Source: Curtobacterium sp. ZW137
GTDB taxonomy: Bacteria; Actinomycetota; Actinomycetes; Actinomycetales; Microbacteriaceae
DNA length: 64,000 nt
Direction: 5' to 3'
Assembly (NCBI RefSeq): GCF_003762905.1
Contig: NZ_RJKS01000001.1
Location: 248,001-312,000 of the forward strand
The notes beneath the pieces were generated by a model. The model had not been told where the DNA came from, made no database searches, and saw only the letters and a list, made by a program, of their open reading frames with translations. Below are positions 63,299 through 64,000 of this stretch, piece after piece. The position numbers were made by a program, and so were the translations under genes. Numbering within the stretch: the first letter of the stretch is position 1; each line of letters opens with the position of its first letter.

Positions 63299-64000
63299 GC
63301 ACCCCCAGCAGCATGAGCACCCCCAGCAGCAAGAGCACCGCCAACACCACCGAGCCCGTCGTCGTCGTCGACGACCTCACCGTCACCTTCGCGACCGACG
63401 GCGGCGCCGTCGACGCGGTCAAGGGCGTCAGCCTCGACGTCCGCCCCGGCGAGGTCCTCGCCCTGGTCGGCGAGTCGGGTTCCGGCAAGTCGGTCACGGC
63501 CAGGAGCATGCTCCGCCTGATGCCGGAGACGGCGACCCTCGGCGGCGCGGTGCTCCTCGACGGCACCGACGTCGTCACGGTCGGCTCGCAGAAGCTCCGG
63601 GAGCTCCGCGGAACCGCGGGCGCGATGGTCTTCCAGGAACCCTCGACGGCCCTCAACCCGGTGTTCACCGTCGGGTGGCAGATCGCCGAGGGGCTCCGCG
63701 CCCACGGCGGCGTCTCGAGGAAGGAGGCCCGGGCGAAGGCGATCGACTACCTCGGCCGGGTCGGCATCCCCGACCCCGAGGTCCGCGTCGACCACTACCC
63801 GCACCAGTTCTCCGGCGGGCAGAAGCAGCGCGTCGTGATCGCCAGCGCGCTCGCGCTCGAGCCGAGCGTGATCATCGCCGACGAGCCGACCACGGCCCTC
63901 GACGTGACGGTGCAGGCGGAGATCCTCGACCTGCTGCGCCGGTGTCGTGACGAGTTCGGCACGGCGATCGTCATCATCACGCACAACATGGGCGTCGTCG
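63295..64000 (+). CDS. Peptide ABC transporter ATP-binding protein, 3' end outside the window
   Basis: First 235 residues visible. Walker A GESGSGKS at about residue 58, Q-loop in MVFQEPSTALNPVF, signature FSGGQKQR and Walker B VIIADEPTTALD; then H-loop ITHNMG. This is the first (DppD-like) ATPase; many actinobacterial versions are DppD-DppF fusions of about 550 residues or more, and the cut end does not tell which. The N-terminus contains a direct repeat MSTPSS-MSTPSS coded by an 18-bp duplication (63294-63329), so a second in-frame ATG lies at 63313. Confidence 0.92.
   Translation, partial: MSTPSSMSTPSSKSTANTTEPVVVVDDLTVTFATDGGAVDAVKGVSLDVRPGEVLALVGESGSGKSVTARSMLRLMPETATLGGAVLLDGTDVVTVGSQKLRELRGTAGAMVFQEPSTALNPVFTVGWQIAEGLRAHGGVSRKEARAKAIDYLGRVGIPDPEVRVDHYPHQFSGGQKQRVVIASALALEPSVIIADEPTTALDVTVQAEILDLLRRCRDEFGTAIVIITHNMGVV

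Overview
The window is a very GC-rich, gene-dense chromosomal segment of an actinobacterium. The ordered run lepA, hemW, hrcA, dnaJ, rsmE, HIT gene, phoH, ybeY, CBS-domain membrane gene, era, leuA, recO, uppS, glyS, dsbA-like, ybaK, dus, dgt, dnaG fits Microbacteriaceae. The gene content and the recurring terminator-type palindromes make a Curtobacterium-like organism my best guess, but the genus is an inference. I recognised no rRNA, tRNA, insertion sequence, phage or CRISPR array. Most genes are housekeeping.

Layout. 1-2174: tail of an aa3 cytochrome oxidase locus (ctaD, ctaF). 2368-7806: carbon and storage metabolism (a G6PDH-like enzyme, a GH15 trehalase/glucoamylase, an App1-type phosphatase) and a TetR regulator. 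7965-11222: a four-gene osmoprotectant ABC importer. 11470-17276: cydABDC with a coupled leader ORF and palindromes at the promoter. 17361-24206: leuS, comEA, comEC, holA. 24653-31872: rpsT, an aminotransferase, lepA, small or poorly characterised genes and hemW. 31980-39212: heat-shock and RNA-maturation operon under a CIRCE operator. 39277-43472: two-component system plus a MacB/FtsX-type ABC transporter. 44180-46067: leuA behind a leucine-rich leader peptide. 46347-48007: recO-uppS. 48056-50195: LysR regulator and divergent class V aminotransferase. 50255-58806: glyS, an AT-richer accessory gene, dsbA-like, ybaK, dus, dgt, dnaG. 59506-64000: peptide ABC transporter, cut by the window end.

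Two themes recur. First, many genes have a TANNNT-type -10 hexamer ending only 6-9 bases before the start codon, which predicts widespread leaderless mRNAs. Second, intergenic spaces at operon ends collect palindromic repeats of several families and heptanucleotide arrays. A related GGAGGCCCGG-type motif also sits inside three coding sequences, beside 9-bp arrays in two of them.

The clearest foreign element is the gene at 51691-52806. It has visibly lower GC and two TTA codons, and encodes a Rossmann-like protein with an SPIG start and an NPNVMYELGLRH motif. That suggests a nucleoside-deoxyribosyltransferase-like or TIR-like enzyme fused to a helical region. It sits alone between glyS and a dsbA-like gene and is the best candidate for an undescribed defence or signalling element.
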